From NCBI GenBank assembly GCA_914767715.1, contig OU612071.1:4090001-4154000 (forward strand): a stretch of 64,000 bases of DNA, read 5' to 3'. How positions within the stretch are numbered: position 1 is the first letter of the stretch; each line of letters starts with the position of its first letter. The stretch is from Membranipora membranacea. Lineage: Eukaryota > Bryozoa > Gymnolaemata > Cheilostomatida > Membraniporidae. The notes below the pieces were generated by a model. The model did not search any database, was not told the origin of the DNA, and saw only the letters and a list, made by a program, of their open reading frames with translations. Position numbers and translations under genes: made by a program. Positions 14,201 through 23,245 of the stretch are shown here, piece after piece.

Positions 14201-17200
14201 TGAGAATTTTTCCATTTTCATTTATCTGCAGGGGTCGGTGCCGATGGCTGTGCCAGCGGGCCTTGTGGCTCTAATGGAATTTGTTCTGACAAATGGCAAG
14301 GAGATGGCTTTGAATGTTTATGTCATGATGACTGGTCTGGCTCAACATGTTCAACATGTACGTTCACATCATCTTAGTGCATATAGCTGAGACCTCTAGG
14401 ACTTTCAGAAAATGAGTAATTAGCCATTGCTGTTGACCTTTTCACTATTTGTGTTGGAAAAAGATCTCTAATGCATGTCAGGCTAGTGTCTTCGGCCATG
14501 AATAGTCATCGGACACCAGATATAAGTAACAAGACACTTGTGAGTGGTAGTAAAAATGAAATATTAACTAGGCCTGAAAATGAAGGTACACCCGTTCCAG
14601 TCCCGGTATCATTGATGAAAATTTGTAGATGAAATAATTTGGATTTTGCTTGAATATGATTCAGTTTGCGCTCTTTCACTTAGTAGGATGATTGATTGTG
14701 AATAAATGCTCACATCAAACTTAAACCTTCTAGCAAATATCATTCTTAAATGTTCTTTTTACCTGATTTGTATCATAATTCTATCTTCTTTGGTTACAGA
14801 TTCTCCAAGATCTGGTAAGTGCACTTGACATAATCTTACTCAATTTTGTTTATCCATAACTAAATGTCTTCATTAATTTGCGTGTTGTGTAACTCAGAAC
14901 CCCAATGATGCTTGATTGTAATAGTTGATTAAAATAAGTTCAGTATAATTTGCCTTAGGGGTTAGGCAACAGTATCTGTCACAGGTTTGTCTCTATTTGC
15001 AGGCAGGTTGGGCCACACCCGGGGCCAACCAAAACCAAGTAGTTGACAAACTGCAGTGGGACACGAACCCACAGCCTTCAATTTTTTTTACAAGGTTTAG
15101 GAATGGCGCTCTAACCAACTGAGCATCCTCCCACTCCTATGATAGTATCTATTATTCTATTTTGATGATTAGTATGCTGACATGACCTGTAAACATTGTC
15201 AACCGTGATTGTAAAGTTTTTCAATTTTCTAGGTGCAGTTTTTCCTGTACACGGACCCTTTGTTAGAACTGGTCATCAGATGAGTGTCGGCACATCCGGG
15301 AGTGAGACCTTCTCAATGTTCACGTTCATGGCTTCTCTAACTTCATGTTACCTTCATTTATCCGACAGTTAGTAAATGCATGTTATCTTCTCCCTGAATT
15401 TTTATCTCAGTAACCTAACATACTTACTGACATTTTCATATTTGCAAGTAACTTCAATTTTGTCCTGTAGTAAAATACTGTTCACAGATTGATAACTACA
15501 AGCAAGTTTCAGAGATGTTCTGTTGCAGTTTTCGCTCACATATCACCCTTGATCGTTGAAGCCACCTCACATGTTTTGATTCTATAGTACTGCCTTTTTC
15601 TTGTCAATTTTATTCTCCAAATTGTATTCATGAAGATAAACACCTGCTATTATGGTAGGCTTTAAATTAGAAAATACATATTTACCGTGTCAGGATTTTT
15701 TTTCTTTTTCTCGAATTTTAACCACAACAATGAAGCTGAACCCAAATTCTCTGTTAAGATTCATTGAACAAGAGAATAAACCAATATTGTGAACATGATA
15801 CAAATCAACCTTTTTTTCAAATCAGTTGTGGATGCGCTTGAAATCTGAATTGTGATACCAGGAGACCAGGGTATCAGCACAGGTGCTTTGTGCTTTGGGC
15901 TGGAATCTTGAAAGCTACAACTCACTGGGAAGTGAGTGGCAACTTGTTAACCCCATTGCTCCATTTTGTCATGTTGTCAAGATTGGTAGAACAATTGTAC
16001 AATGTAAAATTGAGTCTTAACAGATTCTTGTCTCAAGATGTTTTTTCTCAAATTAACTGAAAACGCACTCAAATTCTGAATTATGATACCAGGCTTACGA
16101 GCGTATCATTTCAATATCAACATCTATCATTCAGTATCTGATTATCAATGAGTAATATCACTGGGCTATTTCATATGACGCAGAGGTTAAATAACCCTGC
16201 AAATTTGGTCCACGATGAATGAGCATTAATTTGTAAGAATCATCTTCCCCAAATGTAATAAAAATAATTCAATTGATAATTTGATAACCAAGGGCTCGTC
16301 CAACATTTGTGATAACAGTATAGTCTGCTGAAAATGATCACATTGTTACCAACTGCTATCACTACAACGCATCAAATATCAAAATATAACTTTTGTGGTT
16401 GTCTGCCACTTTTAATGATATAAGCAATGGTTTTCTAACCTTGGCATCCTGGTTGCAATTATTCAGTCAATAAATGGTTTATTACTGAATAAGATATCCT
16501 GTCACATCATCAAAGAACATAGAACATAGGAAAAAAAATATATCAGAAAAGCTGATATCTATCATGGATTGGGTTTTAAAACATTATTGAGGGATAAATC
16601 ATGGTGCGTAAAAAACTGTCTTTCCCCAAAGGAGACCTGTATTTTATTGTCCAATATCTGCCTGATGGTAGCTGCAGTAAAAATTAATTCATAAAATTAT
16701 TCATCATCGTGTTTGTAATTTAGTAACAGGTTTTTAGTGTCATTATCTATAATGCTATCAAGGTCACTTATTTTTTGAATATTTAGATGGTTAGCGTCTC
16801 TGCTATCATACAGCTGTGCAACAATGGTCACCACTGGCATGCTTATACTTAAAGCCAAACAATCATAGGGATGTTTGGTTTTCAATCAACTTTTTCTCGC
16901 AACTCTTACAGTTAGTGATAGAATACAAATCAATCAATCAATCAACTCATCATTAATGGCGCAAAATCTTGCTATCCTACACCAATCAAATCCATCAGTA
17001 TGTAACCTGGATTTTGCAATATTTGAGTTACATCACACAATGCTGTTGATTGAAGAAAAAAACTTTTGTGTGGTGATTTTATTATAATATCATATAACTC
17101 AACGAATAGACTTACCCTGGTTATGACATGTGGATAATCCACCACAATAGGTATTTCCCTTGCCCAAGCGTTTACAGATAGAGAAGAAAGGAATAATGTC

Positions 17201-20200
17201 ACTACATAACAATGAAAAAAATCCATTTAACCACATTTAGCTGTGATTGTCCTGAATCTGAAATACAGACTTCAATATTCACTTCAATACCAACCGGAAG
17301 TCTACATTGACTCAATTTGAGAATCAGACATAATATGAAATTTGTAAGTACCTGGAAATTTTTCTATAATACTGGCCGATTTTATAAAAAAATTTGAGAT
17401 GCTACTTCAATGTTTACCATAATATATTGATATTTGATATGTGTGTCTGTGAGATACAAACAACTACACAACTTGCAAATATAGATATAAGAACCTGACC
17501 AGGCTTACTACCTTTTAAGGATTAGAATGAGGGGATTAAGTGATGATAAGCAAATTGCTTGGGGTAGAAGGCTAAGCAAGATTATGCCTTTAATACTCAA
17601 ATTAAAGTAATTTAATCTCTGCAGAGTGAAAATCAAAGTGAGTCTGAGTTAGATCTAAGGTTTTACAAACATAGGATTAAAAGCTTGGCCCTCGCATAAA
17701 AGGCAGGCAGAGCGAGACAGGAAATAACAGTCAGCCCACTGGCTGTAGCGCAAACAAGTCATCTCTCTGACTTGTGTATGAGTTGTACTATGCTCAATGT
17801 GGTGAATTTGAGTAGTGAATGAGTGGCACGAGGGGCGGGTGCCTTGACGATAGCGACTTTGCGCCGATGAGTTGATGGAAAGCAAACCTCCCTGCACTGG
17901 TTTGGCTTAGAGTATAAGCATGAGAGTGATGGGGCGAACATTGTTGCACTGAAACAATGAAGAGTTGGCAGCCTCCCTGGTTGCGCAACAGCGTAAACAC
18001 ACCAATTATGTCAAACCATCGAAACTTACAAAATGCACTGAGGGATCGATGAGATTTATTGAGATGCTCAGCAACACACAGGGGTGGCTTCATGCTGCTG
18101 GGGCCGGCCATGAGGAGGTTGTACTAGAGAAGGCTTCGAAACAGCGTTTGACTCACGGTTTCTAGCTGAAGACCTGTGTGTTGTGCAGTGGTACGCGCAC
18201 CACTGTATGTTGTATCTGTTGAAAGGCTGAAAAATCTGTTTTCCTTTTCATTCAAACTTTGTTATTATCGTGAGATTTGAAATGCAGCAATGAGTTATTA
18301 CTCAAATTGGTTATTGTAACATCCTGAATCTTTATATCACAATATTTCCATTTAGAAACTCAATAATTTATATAATATGAGATCATTTTATATTAATCAT
18401 GTTGTTATTTCCATTGCATCAAATCATTCTCCGATCTTAAATCACTCAGCATTACCAATTATCAAATAATAAGTTTTTCATTGAATTGATATATATACCT
18501 TTATTGTCAATCTACAATCATCTTTAGGAATGTTTTTTATGCAGTGACAGAACAAAAAAAACTTAAGCGGAGAGAAAAAGAAAAAACACACAAGTAATTA
18601 AAATTTAAAGTGCTTTGATAGTTGTTGTTTAAAATGAGTAAGTTTGGTTGCTGAGCGTATCTGAATTGGTAAAGAGTTAAAAGTTGTAGTGATTTTTGTG
18701 GCTAAACCAGCTTTATTTGGTCCAAAAAATGCACTCCTCTCCAGCCAAAAAACTGAAAATAGGTCAAACGACGTGTTAGATACACTAGCTTCCATTAAAC
18801 TAGAGAGTATTCTTGAGGTTTAGATAGTGGCGTTTGATGATAAATTCAATTGTAAAGAAGTTATGAGCATAAATATTTCTCTTTCAATGCTAAACAATCA
18901 CCCAAAAAAGGTGATCCATTGTTGTACATAATGTGTTTTGTATGTGATACTGCAAAGAATTTCATCACGCCTTTGCATAACTTAATTTACTGCATCATTT
19001 TGCCCACTGCTGCCAATATGATTTCAATATATTTTAGTTAATGTACAATTCATCAAATTAGAAACATGCAGTTTAAAAAAAAATTGCAAAATTTAACTTA
19101 AGTCAGACCACTGGCAAGGTGGAAAACTCATCATCGTCAATCATCTACAAACGTAACATAGTCGGGCTACAACTATAGTGTGAGATAGGGTGGAGTCGTC
19201 CGTATCACTGTGCATTCTAGTCAATTCGATGAAACATCCTGATATTTGCTTGATGTGAAGTCACTTATCTTGTCTTGAATCAATTTGCAGTTGCAGTTTT
19301 TTTATTGATGGCTAGGTAAATGGGTATTAGTAGATCAAAGTTCCTGATACCCTTGTCGTTAAAAAGAAGTAATCAATGATTTTTCTGCAATATGAGAAAA
19401 CGGCTTTACATTTTTTGCTAAGGCTGCAGCGTTTGTACTGCTAAATTCAAAACAAACTAACATTGAAGTTGTCTATTTAATCAATAAGGTGACACAACTC
19501 CCATTTTGAACAGGTTTCCTCTTTTTGTTCATTGAAACAAAGTCTGTGTTCCCCAATACAAATAGTGAATCTACTGATATTGAAAAATTGGTAATTTTAA
19601 TTAAACACTGCTGCACACACACACTTTGCTTGTAACGAAAATATAGTTGATTTTGAAGTTTTTAACCAACATTTGGTCTCGTTCGACAAGAAAAACCTTG
19701 ACAAATTAATTCTTGACTCAATGATATAAACTGAGACTAGAACAATATACCATTTAGGTGTATCAGAGGCATTAAACGATAACATATTTTGTATAATTAT
19801 CACGGAGAGCTCTCAACACCAGAATCAGGGCAGATAACTTTCAACTATGTCACTCTCTATTTTACCAGTTACCGAATCTTATATTATTTCCCTGAGGAAG
19901 GATTGCTTTATAAATACTTGACACATCTGTTGTATATTAGGACTATATGAAACAAGTAAATTAAGTTAATTAAACAAGTAAATTGAATTAAGTAACTAGA
20001 TTAAACAACTTGGCAAGTCAAAAACTCTTTGTTTGTATATGTTATGGCACAGGTCACTTGGAAACTTTACACTGAAGGGTTTATTAGCTCAGATTATTTG
20101 TAGCTTTTCATTATTAGGATAATCAAATTTTTTTTTCCAGTCCAAAATGGATGACTTCACGCAGAGATGTATCTCTTGACAAATCTGGACTGATGTGACC

Positions 20201-21025
20201 AAATATGTTTTGACTAATAACTATTCTACAATCGGTCTGCAAAATGGTCATCTGAGCATAAAATGATGTGACATTGATACTATGACGTGCCACGTGGTGC
20301 TGATATTCAATTTGTCTCTGTATATGCAGATTTAGATATTTATTACAAATCTCGCCTTTCCAGCACATTCCCAAAAACACATCTTTACATGTTGAATACT
20401 TGCGTACTTATCCCATACTGTAGTCAGTCTAGATGCTTAGAAAACGATGTACAATAAATTAAACTATTATATAACCTTCTGAACAACGAACTTAATTGAA
20501 GCACTTGGGGCCTCAGCCACACATTGAAATGGATTATAAAGTCATAGCAACATAGAAGTAAAAACATTAGCAATGATTTCAATAAGACGAAGGGTGTATC
20601 AAATCGCAGGATAATCTTTCTATCCTCTGGTCAAATCAATAAAATAAACTAATAAACTTTAAACTTCTCTACATAAACCGCCCAGACTTGTTTCTTTCAA
20701 CAAGTTAAAGTGACAGTCCTACTAGGCCATGTTTTGTACGGCTTTAAAGAGCTCAGGTTGAAAAGTCATTAGGGCATATGAGATAAAACAGCCTGTGAAC
20801 CTTATTGCAGTTAAAACTTAATTTTTTTATTTGCTCTATGAACTCACAATATTTGATTGACTGGGTAATATCTCCATTTTCTAATAGGACTGACCCTTTA
20901 ATGGCTACATACTATCAGACTCAGTACTCACTGTGATCAGCTTTGTGAAGTCAGCGTTGGGTGATGGTGCTATGACAGTGATTGTCTTGATTGTCTTCCT
21001 AGCTGTTATAAGTGAGGCTGATTAA
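2108..21025 (+). CDS. Gene 1: beta-propeller / EGF / C-terminal hydrophobic segment protein (5' end missing)
   Basis: Proposed exons: 2108-2229, 4127-4271, 7686-7873, 8064-8225, 14232-14357, 14800-14814, 15233-15367, 20919-21025. The first four encode propeller-like blades with motifs such as YLTSWTGSVRKW and VADEAKDSVILYDMTTG, resembling WD/NHL strands. Next comes an EGF-like domain with six Cys (14232-14357), then a 15-base microexon, a Ser/Thr stalk and a final exon whose frame encodes a hydrophobic run (AMTVIVLIVFLAVI) four codons before TAA. From exon 3 onward every junction agrees in phase. Exon 2 (phase 1) does not join exon 3 (phase 2 entry) unless a weak donor after 4275 or an unseen exon is used. 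The product is probably a cell-surface protein, single-pass or possibly GPI-anchored. No start codon or signal peptide was identified. Confidence 0.6.
2500..2580 (-). repeat. tRNA-derived SINE-like fragment
   Basis: On the minus strand this stretch has a B-box-like GGGTTCAATTC and an upstream A-box-like GCCTAGTGGTTAGCAGG at tRNA-like spacing. No paired acceptor stem is evident, so it is a SINE head or tRNA relic rather than a functional tRNA gene. Confidence 0.45.
2834..3476. mobile_element. Foldback element with long inverted arms, TTAA-bounded
   Basis: Two imperfect inverted arms of about 150 bases (roughly 2838-2990 and 3330-3472) face each other. The left arm begins TTAAAGCATCCATGAAAT and the right arm ends ATTTCATGGATGCGTTAA. 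The middle has no significant coding. The element sits in an intron of Gene 1. Open frames across it are by-products of the arms. Confidence 0.65.
4127..4271 (+). CDS. Gene 1 exon 2 of those seen
   Basis: The acceptor is TTTCAG at 4126 and the donor is G|GTATGT after 4271. The frame is open from the first base (phase 0) and begins GVYLTSWTGSVRKW, a WD/NHL-like strand. It exits in phase 1, but the next recognised exon needs phase 2. A direct join would put a stop codon right at the junction. A weaker donor after 4275 (GTAT|GTTAAC) would fix the phase; otherwise an exon is missing in the next intron. Confidence 0.5.
4330..6145 (+). mobile_element. Non-LTR retrotransposon, internally deleted and degenerate
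   Basis: Coding remnants of one LINE-type element run through 4466-6035. The N-terminal part (4466-4786) has the YTREDKIKIMECYY and FELTENRLAMQARTI motifs of LINE families common in cnidarian and sponge genomes. The C-terminal part has the GRGLRAVEE motif (about 5260-5300), a zinc-finger-like CRMCNERE...H..S.C remnant and the terminal VIPIIVGALGAV block (5832-6030). The reverse transcriptase that should lie between is absent: the N-terminal region runs straight into GRGL near 5215-5260. Several stops and frameshifts break what remains. TAA-rich repeats flank both ends, consistent with insertion into a (TAA)n site. Clade not assigned. Confidence 0.8.
6140..6260. repeat. Possible short dispersed element with GC hairpin
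   Basis: Directly after the LINE copy is a stretch with a compact GC hairpin (GCGCCCCTTTCGGGGGC near 6159). It stands out from the AT-rich surroundings and looks like a separate short interspersed element, but no second copy was located in the window. Confidence 0.25.
6700..6815 (-). repeat. tRNA-like SINE fragment
   Basis: On the minus strand there is a B-box-like GAGTTCCAATCCC preceded by an A-box-like GTAGTTCAGCTGG at roughly tRNA spacing. The acceptor stem does not pair. It is interpreted as a degenerate SINE copy. Confidence 0.4.
7172..7424. repeat. (CAGTG)n pentanucleotide array, about 50 units
   Basis: A near-perfect 5-base tandem array lies in a Gene 1 intron. Because the unit contains no stop in any frame, long open frames appear on both strands; these are artefacts. 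Two adjacent units at 7336-7345 are inverted (CACTGCACTG), which creates a local palindrome inside the array. Confidence 0.95.
7686..7873 (+). CDS. Gene 1 exon 3 of those seen, propeller blade
   Basis: The acceptor is ATTTTCAG at 7685 and the donor is G|GTACGC after 7873. The exon carries a Gly-rich turn and the blade VADEAKDSVILYDMTTG, very similar in style to the NHL strands of Gene 5. It enters in phase 2 and exits in phase 1, which agrees with exon 4. Confidence 0.65.
8064..8225 (+). CDS. Gene 1 exon 4 of those seen, propeller blades
   Basis: The acceptor is TTGTCAG at 8063 and the donor is C|GTAAGT after 8225. It completes the codon begun in exon 3 and reads GNLLAVCSKD, then a blade ending in GQIYVLNF. 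The phase 1 exit joins directly to the EGF exon. Confidence 0.65.
8638..8996. mobile_element. MITE family B, truncated copy
   Basis: This stretch shares its central and right portions with the complete copy at 11675-12176, including blocks like 'cctaggacagttacaaggct' and 'gctttgatatgaacagtgg'. The left arm and the terminal TTAA are missing. Confidence 0.6.
8990..9180 (+). repeat. SINE-like fragment with B box
   Basis: A B-box-like GGTTCAAATCCCC is followed by a tail (CCCAGGTGTGCTCTGACC...) that also occurs next to the tRNA-like head at 12229 and, inverted, near 15000 and 47450. It is interpreted as the 3' part of a shared SINE family. Confidence 0.5.
9722..9835. repeat. Fragment related to the 13.6 kb palindromic repeat
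   Basis: It contains GACCAAAACCGCCAATTTT and the block 'cacataatatccccagtgcc', which recurs in inverted orientation at 13680-13735. It is a dispersed copy of the same non-coding repeat. Confidence 0.5.
10696..10762 (+). repeat. Short dispersed repeat, second copy
   Basis: It shares the core TTGCTACTC followed by a T run and GAGGCAGAGGGG with the copy near 616-680. There is no coding potential and the element class is unknown. Confidence 0.45.
11675..12176. mobile_element. MITE family B, complete copy with ~150-base inverted arms
   Basis: The ends are TTAAGGTGTCTAGGAA and its inverse TTCCTAGACACTTTAA, with TTAA at both borders. Internal inverted blocks extend about 150 bases, including the 'cactgttcatatcaaagctt' and 'aggttacatcatt' stretches. 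No open frame is convincing. A truncated copy lies at 8638-8996. TTAA borders again suggest a piggyBac-like target preference. Confidence 0.75.
12229..12425 (+). repeat. tRNA-derived SINE
   Basis: The head looks like a tRNA: A-box region CGTTGGTTAGAGCACCGG, then about 40 bases later the B box GGGTTTGAATCCC. Next comes a non-tRNA body (CCCAGGTGCG..., TTGCAGCCATGCCACTAAGG) shared with fragments elsewhere in the window. The acceptor stem is not closed, so it is not a functional tRNA. Confidence 0.65.
12640..12800. repeat. Dispersed C-rich repeat, copy 1
   Basis: A block with a C run, CCCTCCAGCTGGGTT and GGCAGGGTCACAATTC recurs near 38030-38130 with moderate divergence. The short open frames here are incidental. 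Confidence 0.45.
13122..13620. mobile_element. Element with palindromic GGCGGTTTTGGTC ends
   Basis: Each end carries a near-palindrome built on GGCGGTTTTGGTC and GACCAAAACCGCC. Interior arms are inverted too, for example 'ccagtgctaggtgctagtga' against 'actagtacctagcactgg'. This fits a foldback or MITE-like element. A further palindrome of the same kind follows at 13650-13690 and a related fragment lies at 9722-9835. Confidence 0.55.
14232..14357 (+). CDS. Gene 1 exon 5 of those seen, EGF-like domain
   Basis: The acceptor is CTGCAG at 14231 and the donor is T|GTACGT after 14357. It encodes a compact EGF-like domain with six cysteines (GCASGPCGSNGIC, then FECLCHDDWSGSTC). The final CxCxxxWxGxxC pattern is typical of EGF. 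Phase 1 at both ends marks a shuffleable module. Confidence 0.8.
14800..14814 (+). CDS. Gene 1 microexon, 15 bases
   Basis: A 15-base block, ATTCTCCAAGATCTG, is bounded by GGTTACAG and GTAAGT. Its length keeps phase 1 at both sides and adds about five residues (YSPRS, first codon shared with the EGF exon). It is supported by strong splice signals on both sides and phase agreement only. Confidence 0.5.
15000..15140 (-). repeat. SINE copy, inverted
   Basis: Minus-strand reading gives a B-box-like GGTTCGTGTCCCACTGCAG and an A-box-like CAGTTGGTTAGAGCGCC, plus the tail shared with the copy at 12229. It lies in a Gene 1 intron. Confidence 0.55.
15233..15367 (+). CDS. Gene 1 exon 7 of those seen, extracellular stalk
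   Basis: The acceptor is TTTCTAG at 15232 and the donor is A|GTTAGT after 15367. It encodes about 45 residues rich in Ser, Thr and Phe (for example GTSGSETFSMFTFM) with one Cys. No domain was recognised. Phase 1 entry and exit agree with the neighbouring exons. Confidence 0.55.
16520..16680. repeat. Diverged inverted repeat, partner at 21310-21480
   Basis: Blocks such as ATTGAGGGATAAA and GTAAAAAACTGTCTTTCC appear here and, reverse-complemented, at 21310-21480. The pair is diverged and non-coding, and could be two copies of one dispersed element. Confidence 0.5.
17118..17226 (-). CDS. Possible signal-peptide exon of an antisense secreted protein
   Basis: On the minus strand an ATG at 17226 opens MDFFHCYVVTLFLSSLSVNA, a good signal-peptide shape, then about 17 more residues and a strong donor (AGG|GTAAGT). 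No downstream exon was joined with confidence. An open minus-strand stretch at 16697-16850 would need a phase 2 join, but this exon ends in phase 0. It would lie antisense inside a Gene 1 intron. It may be chance. Confidence 0.3.
18598..18795 (-). pseudogene. Non-LTR retrotransposon, reverse transcriptase C-terminal remnant
   Basis: The minus-strand frame contains FNSLPIQIRSATKLTHFKQQ, the conserved end of many LINE ORF2 proteins (pattern WNSLP..IR.A.SL..FK..L). Only the last ~65 residues are recognisable and the rest of the element is missing, so it looks like a 5'-truncated copy inside a Gene 1 intron. Confidence 0.7.
20705..20901. mobile_element. MITE family A, copy 2 (TTAA-bounded)
   Basis: It begins TTAAAGTGACAGTCCTACTA and ends AGGACTGACCCTTTAA, in the opposite orientation to the copy at 809-1076. 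It ends 17 bases before the proposed final exon of Gene 1, so its terminus contributes sequence to that exon's 3' splice region. Confidence 0.7.
20919..21025 (+). CDS. Gene 1 last exon, hydrophobic C-terminus
   Basis: The acceptor is ACTATCAG at 20918. Entered in phase 1, the frame reads SVLTVISFVKSALGDG, then AMTVIVLIVFLAVI, SEAD and TAA. The hydrophobic run is right for a short membrane segment or a GPI-anchor signal. An internal GTGAGG could act as a donor to a further exon, so the stop here is not certain. The join to 15367 rests on phase and hydrophobicity only. Confidence 0.45.
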
Positions 21026-22701
21026 ATTGAGGGTTTAGGTTTGCACCTATATCAAATGGATACCAATTTCATTGCTATTATTACTCAATTTCTAAAATAA
21101 TCATAATAGACGTATATTACTATTGTCGACCTGACCTGTTTCCCTGATAACCTGCAGCAGCATGATACACAACTCCAAACTACACAATGTTTATAATGCA
21201 ACATCCCGAGAATGTTACATCTACTGCTGTTATAGCTACCACATCTGTAACAACTAGACCAAAAACCTGATACTGAACTACATACATGATGATGACCATT
21301 TTATAGTTGACTTTTTACCAAACCTTCCATCAGGGGAATACAGGACAATAAAATATTATAGGTCTTTTTGGGTGGAAAGACAGTTTTTTACGTGACATGA
21401 TTTTATCCCTCAATAATATTAATTAAACCAAATCCAAGATGAGATATCAACTTTTCTTCATGTACGTCTTGTTTTTTATTTTCTTTGCTCTATGTGAACA
21501 GCAGTGTGTCAAACAACGAATTTTGCAACATACTTGTAAGTGAGTGACAAATAAACCAATCAATCAATCAACTTCAGCTGTCTTATACTATCTACATTAC
21601 AACAGGTAAATTCTATTTTGCTCTTTGTTACGTATAACCTCGGATTTTACCACCACTTTTTTAAGATGCTCGGCGTAATAGGTGTAGTGGGATTAAAAAT
21701 ACTGCTTAAAATTTTATGAATTTTTATGCATGATGCCACAAATTAAGACAGAAAGATTTTTGTGAGTTTTTTACCTACCAGTATCAAAGTTTGAAATGAT
21801 ACGCCATCACAATCACAGAGCCTTTTTGCTGTTTAGTAAGAGCTGCCCCTTAAGAGGGACGCAAGGTGGCCTTAATGCTCATACAGAGAATGTGATACAT
21901 CCTAGAAAACTAGTGAGTCCGCAGCAAGCTGCCAAAACTGAACTGGCACTAATCGGCCATTGGCAGTGACATTTTGATCTTAGCCAATAGGCCGAGAAGC
22001 CTTTTTAAACAATCGTAAACTGTCTTTGACAGATTTTTCAATAAACTGCTATCTTATCTCAACAACTATATCGGTGAACGTGAGCATGAGATTGTGTTTA
22101 ATATTTCCGAGAGTATGAGGCGCTAGGAGAGATTTCCAATTTGAGAGAAGAGGCCTTTCTGAGCTTTAACTGAACAATATATGCTACCCGCTAACTAAAG
22201 GGCTGTAATAATAATGTTAGGGGGGCATAATAAAACATAAGGGGGAAAATTCTATATGACACTACTGCTGGGGGAAAATACAATCAAAGGGCAATAATAC
22301 TAGATTGTACCAGTTCTGGTTGGAGGCGGTATACTCTTACTACCTTTTCTTAGACCAGGTGAACCAAATTTACTCCTCAAGCTATAACGCTTCAGTATTG
22401 TAGCTTAAATTTATCCAATCTAATTTGTTTATGATTTTGTTACGTAATTAATGAAAACTGATTATCACACTCAAATGTTGAATATTATTTAGGTAATAGC
22501 TTACAAAATGTTTTCATCCACTATTTGAAAGTGGAATGAATAAAATAATGGACTTTAGTATTAGAGTGGTAATTCGAACAATTTCAGTATTCCTCAAACT
22601 GATTCATCCATTGTCATCAAGTTGCTTAAGTTTCCCTGACAGCATAACCCTAATGTACTCAACAGTCTATCTACATTACATTCTGTGAGATTGTAATATC
22701 T

Positions 22702-22707
22702 TTTATT
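22702..22707 (-). terminator. Candidate polyadenylation signal for Gene 2
   Basis: An AATAAA on the minus strand lies about 515 bases past the Gene 2 stop codon. No other canonical signal was noticed between them. It would place the tandem repeat and the hairpin in the 3' UTR. Confidence 0.35.
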
Positions 22708-22964
22708 TTCAGGCTTTAAAATTGGCGAATTTAAAAAGTGAACAGGACCGAAAGGCAACACAACACAAATTGCATCTTGGATAACACAAACAGTTGACTG
22801 AAAGAAAAAGAAACACTCTATTTAACGTACATTAAAAGTAAATAAAATGAGCCCAAAGATTACTGTGCCTTGCCTCTTAATTAGCAACTATCAAACTGAT
22901 GGTGTGAATGGCACGGCACAAAAAACATCTAATCATCAGTCTCACACATCATTATCAAATTAGG

Positions 22965-23245
22965 GGTCACAGTCAGCCAATCACAATAAGAAAAGGGACC
23001 ACAGTCAGCCAATCATAAAGACAAAAGGGACAGCATAATTGACTGTAAACCCTAATATATCTCTGATTGGCTATATGATAGCCAATCAGAGATATATTAG
23101 GGTTTACAGTCAGCCAATCACAGATTAGGAGTCACAGTCAGCCAATACAAGATAGATTAGGGACCACAGTTATCCAATCAGAAATAGATTAGGGACCACA
23201 GTTATCCAATCAGAGATAGATTAGGGGTCACAGTCAGCAGGTTTC
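22965..23245. repeat. ~33-base tandem repeat overlapping the Gene 2 stop codon
   Basis: Units with the core ACAGTCAGCCAATCA or ACAGTTATCCAATCAGA follow each other with one inverted portion. The last units run into the Gene 2 coding end, so the final residues (about GKPADCDP) and the TAA stop are made by a repeat unit. Confidence 0.8.
23041..23111. repeat. Perfect 33-base inverted repeat with 5-base loop
   Basis: The left arm 23041-23073 (starting GACTGTAAACCCTAATATAT) is exactly complementary to the right arm 23079-23111, separated by TATGA. It lies in the inferred 3' UTR of Gene 2 and would form a 33-bp RNA hairpin if transcribed. Confidence 0.95.

Larger units (their letters stand above)
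8226..14231 (+). other. Gene 1 intron, 6.0 kb, repeat-filled
   Basis: The phase 1 donor at 8225 and the phase 1 acceptor at 14231 join without a frame problem, so this is read as a single intron. It holds two family B MITEs, SINE pieces, a C-rich repeat and the palindrome-ended element. A possible splice acceptor at about 12520 (ATTTTTAG) precedes a short open stretch, but I could not make it a convincing exon. Confidence 0.5.
15368..20918 (+). other. Gene 1 last intron, 5.6 kb
   Basis: The interval holds a LINE fragment (18598-18795), a possible minus-strand signal-peptide exon (17118-17226), one arm of a diverged inverted repeat pair (16520-16680, partner at 21310-21480) and MITE family A copy 2 just before the acceptor. 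No other exon in frame was seen. Confidence 0.4.
21026..23220. other. Convergent intergenic region between Gene 1 and Gene 2
   Basis: AT-rich, with the inverted repeat partner at 21310-21480, an AATAAA on the plus strand at 21550-21555 that could serve Gene 1, and an AATAAA on the minus strand at 22707-22702 that could serve Gene 2. Next to the Gene 2 stop is a tandem repeat containing a perfect 33-base hairpin. No other exon was seen. Confidence 0.45.
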
